Assembly: GCA_036567845.1 (NCBI GenBank)
Contig: DATCTT010000231.1
Coordinates: 1-6,907, forward strand
Direction: 5' to 3'
Source: MWAR01 sp036567845
Lineage (GTDB): Bacteria > Muiribacteriota > Ozemobacteria > Ozemobacterales > Ozemobacteraceae
DNA length: 6,907 bases
The number at the start of each line of letters is the position of its first letter. Within the stretch, counting starts at the first letter, position 1. Below, piece by piece: positions 5,202 through 6,907 of this stretch. The notes below the pieces were generated by a model. The model had not been told where the DNA came from. It ran no database searches and saw nothing but the letters and a program-made list of their open reading frames with translations. The position numbers and the translations under genes were made by a program.

Positions 5202-6640
5202 CACCGTGGCCGGCCGACGAGCCGGCCCTTGCTGACGGCATAGATGTCGTCGGTCACCATCTGGAAACAGAGCGCCCGCTTTTCCGCCGTCGCCCGCTGC
5301 TGGAGCCGTTCCTGGTGAAACGCCCAGACGTCGTCGGCCATCGGGACATTGCCGCGCTGGAAGAGGCGGATGCAGCCCTCGTTGTCGCGGATCGGGAGAA
5401 TCTTGCCATGGTTGCAGGCCGCGGGGGCAAACGGCACGTCCAGCACGCCAGCGGCAAACGCCGCGACGGTGCCGGCCTCGATGTCACCGTTGCCGAGCTT
5501 CTCGACCGCCTCCATGACGGTGCGCACCTCCCGCTTGATGATCTCGATTTCCTCATGCAGGCGCGGGCTCATCACGGCACGCTGGTCGGCGAGCATGTTC
5601 ACGACCTGGCGAGTCGCCTTCAGGCCGGCCGCATTTGCCTCCTTGGTCGGAATTCCCCGCGCCTCGTGCGGCGTCTTGACGATCACCTTTGTCGCGCCCG
5701 AGAGCGCAGCGACGGTCGAACCCCAGCAGATGACCGAGAAGGCCTTCGACTCGTCCTCAGGAAAGCCGCCCATCCACTGGTGGAACACGGTCGTCAGGTC
5801 ATACCCGTCGAAGCCGGCTTTTTTGAAATACTCGTCGGCGAGTTCCCGCAGCGAGATCATCGCCGCGACGTCCTGAATGAAGTTGCCGCCCTGGCCATAC
5901 CCGAGCGTCAGCGACCGCACGCCCTGGCCGAGTGCCAGGAGCCCTTCGATGATCGCGACGGTGTGGCTGACGAAAGGCGGAACCAGCGTCCCCGTCAGCG
6001 GGCCGAATGGCTCGCGGTTGATGCTGATCCCGTTTTCCTCATACCAGCCGACCAGCCGGTCGACATATTTCCAGTCGGTGATGCTCTTCTGGAGCGGAAC
6101 CTTCTTTGCATATGGGATATTATAGGAAATCCCGCCGCCTTCGAAACTGGTGAACCCGGCGGCCAGCGTGATCTCGGCGAGCAGCCGCGCGTCCGGAGTG
6201 CCGTGACGCACCTGGACGGGGGATTTGAGCGCCTCGACGACCTGGCGGCAACCGGTCAACCCGTGGTTGACGGCCGGGAAGCCGTTGAGTAGCGAGGTGC
6301 CGGCCTGGAGGGACTTCTCGATCCCGTTGGCGGCTTCCTGATACCGGTTCTGGCGGGTGTAGGCATCGATCGTGGTCGGCAGCAGGTCCGCCTCGCCCTC
6401 GGTCTCGAGATACTGGAGCAGCTTGATGTGCTCGTTGACGAGCGCCACGCCGGCGCGCGGCTGGAGCAGGGTGCGTCCCTGACGGCCGGCGTTCTTCATC
6501 GCGAGCGCGAAGTTCCGGGCCGGAGGCAGGGCCTTCTGGTAGGCCAGTGCCTCGTCAAGGCTCAGCCCTTTGCCCGTGGGCCAGGTGTCGAGAATGGTGT
6601 CGCGGATGGAGAGAAACTCGTTCCAGGGGATGCTGTTCAT
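5201..6640 (-). CDS. glmE: Glutamate mutase (methylaspartate mutase) epsilon subunit
   Basis: Catalytic TIM-barrel subunit of adenosylcobalamin-dependent glutamate mutase, which with GlmS rearranges L-glutamate to (2S,3S)-3-methylaspartate. At 479 residues it is close to the 483-residue Clostridium cochlearium protein and aligns along its full length. The substrate-binding 'arginine claw' is intact: R62 (in QPRAG), R96 (in AYTRQNRY) and R145 (in RHGTPD), equal to R66, R100 and R149 of C. cochlearium. E167, Y173 and Y177 (in FEGGGISYNIPYAK) match E171, Y177 and Y181. Other family blocks are INREPFGPLTGTLVPP (207-222), VFHQWMGGFPEDESKAF (285-301) and KTPHEARGIPTKEANAAG (322-339). The start at 6640 has AAGGAG (6652-6657) 11 nt upstream, inside the glmL end. 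The glmL stop is only 6 nt before this start, so the two genes are in one operon. GlmS is expected outside the window. Confidence 0.98.
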   Translation of the reverse strand: MNSIPWNEFLSIRDTILDTWPTGKGLSLDEALAYQKALPPARNFALAMKNAGRQGRTLLQPRAGVALVNEHIKLLQYLETEGEADLLPTTIDAYTRQNRYQEAANGIEKSLQAGTSLLNGFPAVNHGLTGCRQVVEALKSPVQVRHGTPDARLLAEITLAAGFTSFEGGGISYNIPYAKKVPLQKSITDWKYVDRLVGWYEENGISINREPFGPLTGTLVPPFVSHTVAIIEGLLALGQGVRSLTLGYGQGGNFIQDVAAMISLRELADEYFKKAGFDGYDLTTVFHQWMGGFPEDESKAFSVICWGSTVAALSGATKVIVKTPHEARGIPTKEANAAGLKATRQVVNMLADQRAVMSPRLHEEIEIIKREVRTVMEAVEKLGNGDIEAGTVAAFAAGVLDVPFAPAACNHGKILPIRDNEGCIRLFQRGNVPMADDVWAFHQERLQQRATAEKRALCFQMVTDDIYAVSKGRLVGRPR

Positions 6641-6646
6641 GCGGGC

Positions 6647-6907
6647 TCAGGCTCCTTCGGACGTCTGTTGATGGTTTGATCGGGGCGCCAGTTCCGTCAG
6701 GCCGGCGCGGGCCAGATGCGAGGCAAGTGCAGGATACGGCGAGGCGAGGTTGCCGAGCAAGGGGAGAAGCCCTTCGGAATCCCGCAGCAGACGGGGACTC
6801 TTCGGCAGCAACGCGAGACGGCCGTCCGGAGACGGCGTGCCGGCGGCTTCGAGGGCGTCGCGATAGAGGGTGGAGTCCGGCGTGGCGGCCAGGTAGCCGC
6901 CCGAGCC
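6647..6907 (-). CDS. glmL: Methylaspartate mutase accessory protein GlmL, C-terminal 86 residues (partial)
   Basis: The open frame enters from the window edge and ends with TGA 6 nt before glmE. The 86 residues begin GSGGYLAATPDSTLYRDAL and contain LLPKSPRLLRDSEGLLPLLGNL, followed by a YP motif and a short hydrophilic tail. This pattern (a Gly-rich turn, then LLPK.P and PLLGNL) fits the C-terminus of GlmL/MutL proteins, which have an actin/Hsp70-like ATPase fold and are usually encoded between glmS and glmE. GlmL is thought to act as an accessory or reactivating factor for glutamate mutase, although this is not firmly shown. The ATPase motifs lie outside the window, so the call leans on gene order and C-terminal likeness. 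Confidence 0.8.
   Translation of the reverse strand, partial: GSGGYLAATPDSTLYRDALEAAGTPSPDGRLALLPKSPRLLRDSEGLLPLLGNLASPYPALASHLARAGLTELAPRSNHQQTSEGA

Noticed and set aside
5147..6292. 381-residue open frame on the plus strand
   Set aside because: Antisense shadow of glmE; repetitive Arg/Asp/Leu composition and no family match.

Overview
The window is one strand-consistent gene cluster: every gene I can support reads on the minus strand, so transcription runs from high to low coordinates. It encodes most of the methylaspartate route of glutamate breakdown. Base composition is GC-rich by eye, with strong GGAGG-type ribosome binding sites. Degenerate 'CACAGAGACACAGAG'-style intergenic repeats suggest an environmental, probably anaerobic, amino-acid-fermenting bacterium. 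I recall such repeats from several GC-rich uncultured or PVC-type phyla, but I cannot assign a phylum from this sequence alone.

Layout in order of transcription: (1) 6907-6647, the C-terminal 86 codons of glmL, the glutamate mutase accessory ATPase; (2) 6640-5201, glmE, the catalytic subunit of adenosylcobalamin-dependent glutamate mutase; (3) 5200-5056, a 145-bp spacer with a hairpin, an AT-rich island and a 60-bp imperfect palindrome; (4) 5055-3814, methylaspartate ammonia-lyase; (5) 3813-3524, a 290-bp spacer filled with degenerate direct and inverted repeats around a strong palindrome; (6) 3523-2147, an AtuA/DUF1446-family protein; (7) 2150-1788, a DUF4387 protein; (8) 1791-784, a P-loop protein with a C-terminal domain resembling the alanyl/threonyl-tRNA synthetase 'second additional domain' (SAD); (9) 743-1, the N-terminal 247 codons of a class I (FumA-type) fumarase, here probably a mesaconate hydratase.

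Glutamate mutase would turn L-glutamate into (2S,3S)-3-methylaspartate, the ammonia-lyase would give mesaconate, and the class I hydratase would give citramalate for later cleavage to acetate and pyruvate. GlmS (the B12-binding subunit) and citramalate lyase are not in the window. The three genes between the lyase and the hydratase have no known step in this pathway. They are joined by two 4-bp ATGA stop/start overlaps, so they look like one co-translated module. That module, and especially the P-loop + SAD protein, is the part most likely to be undescribed biology.
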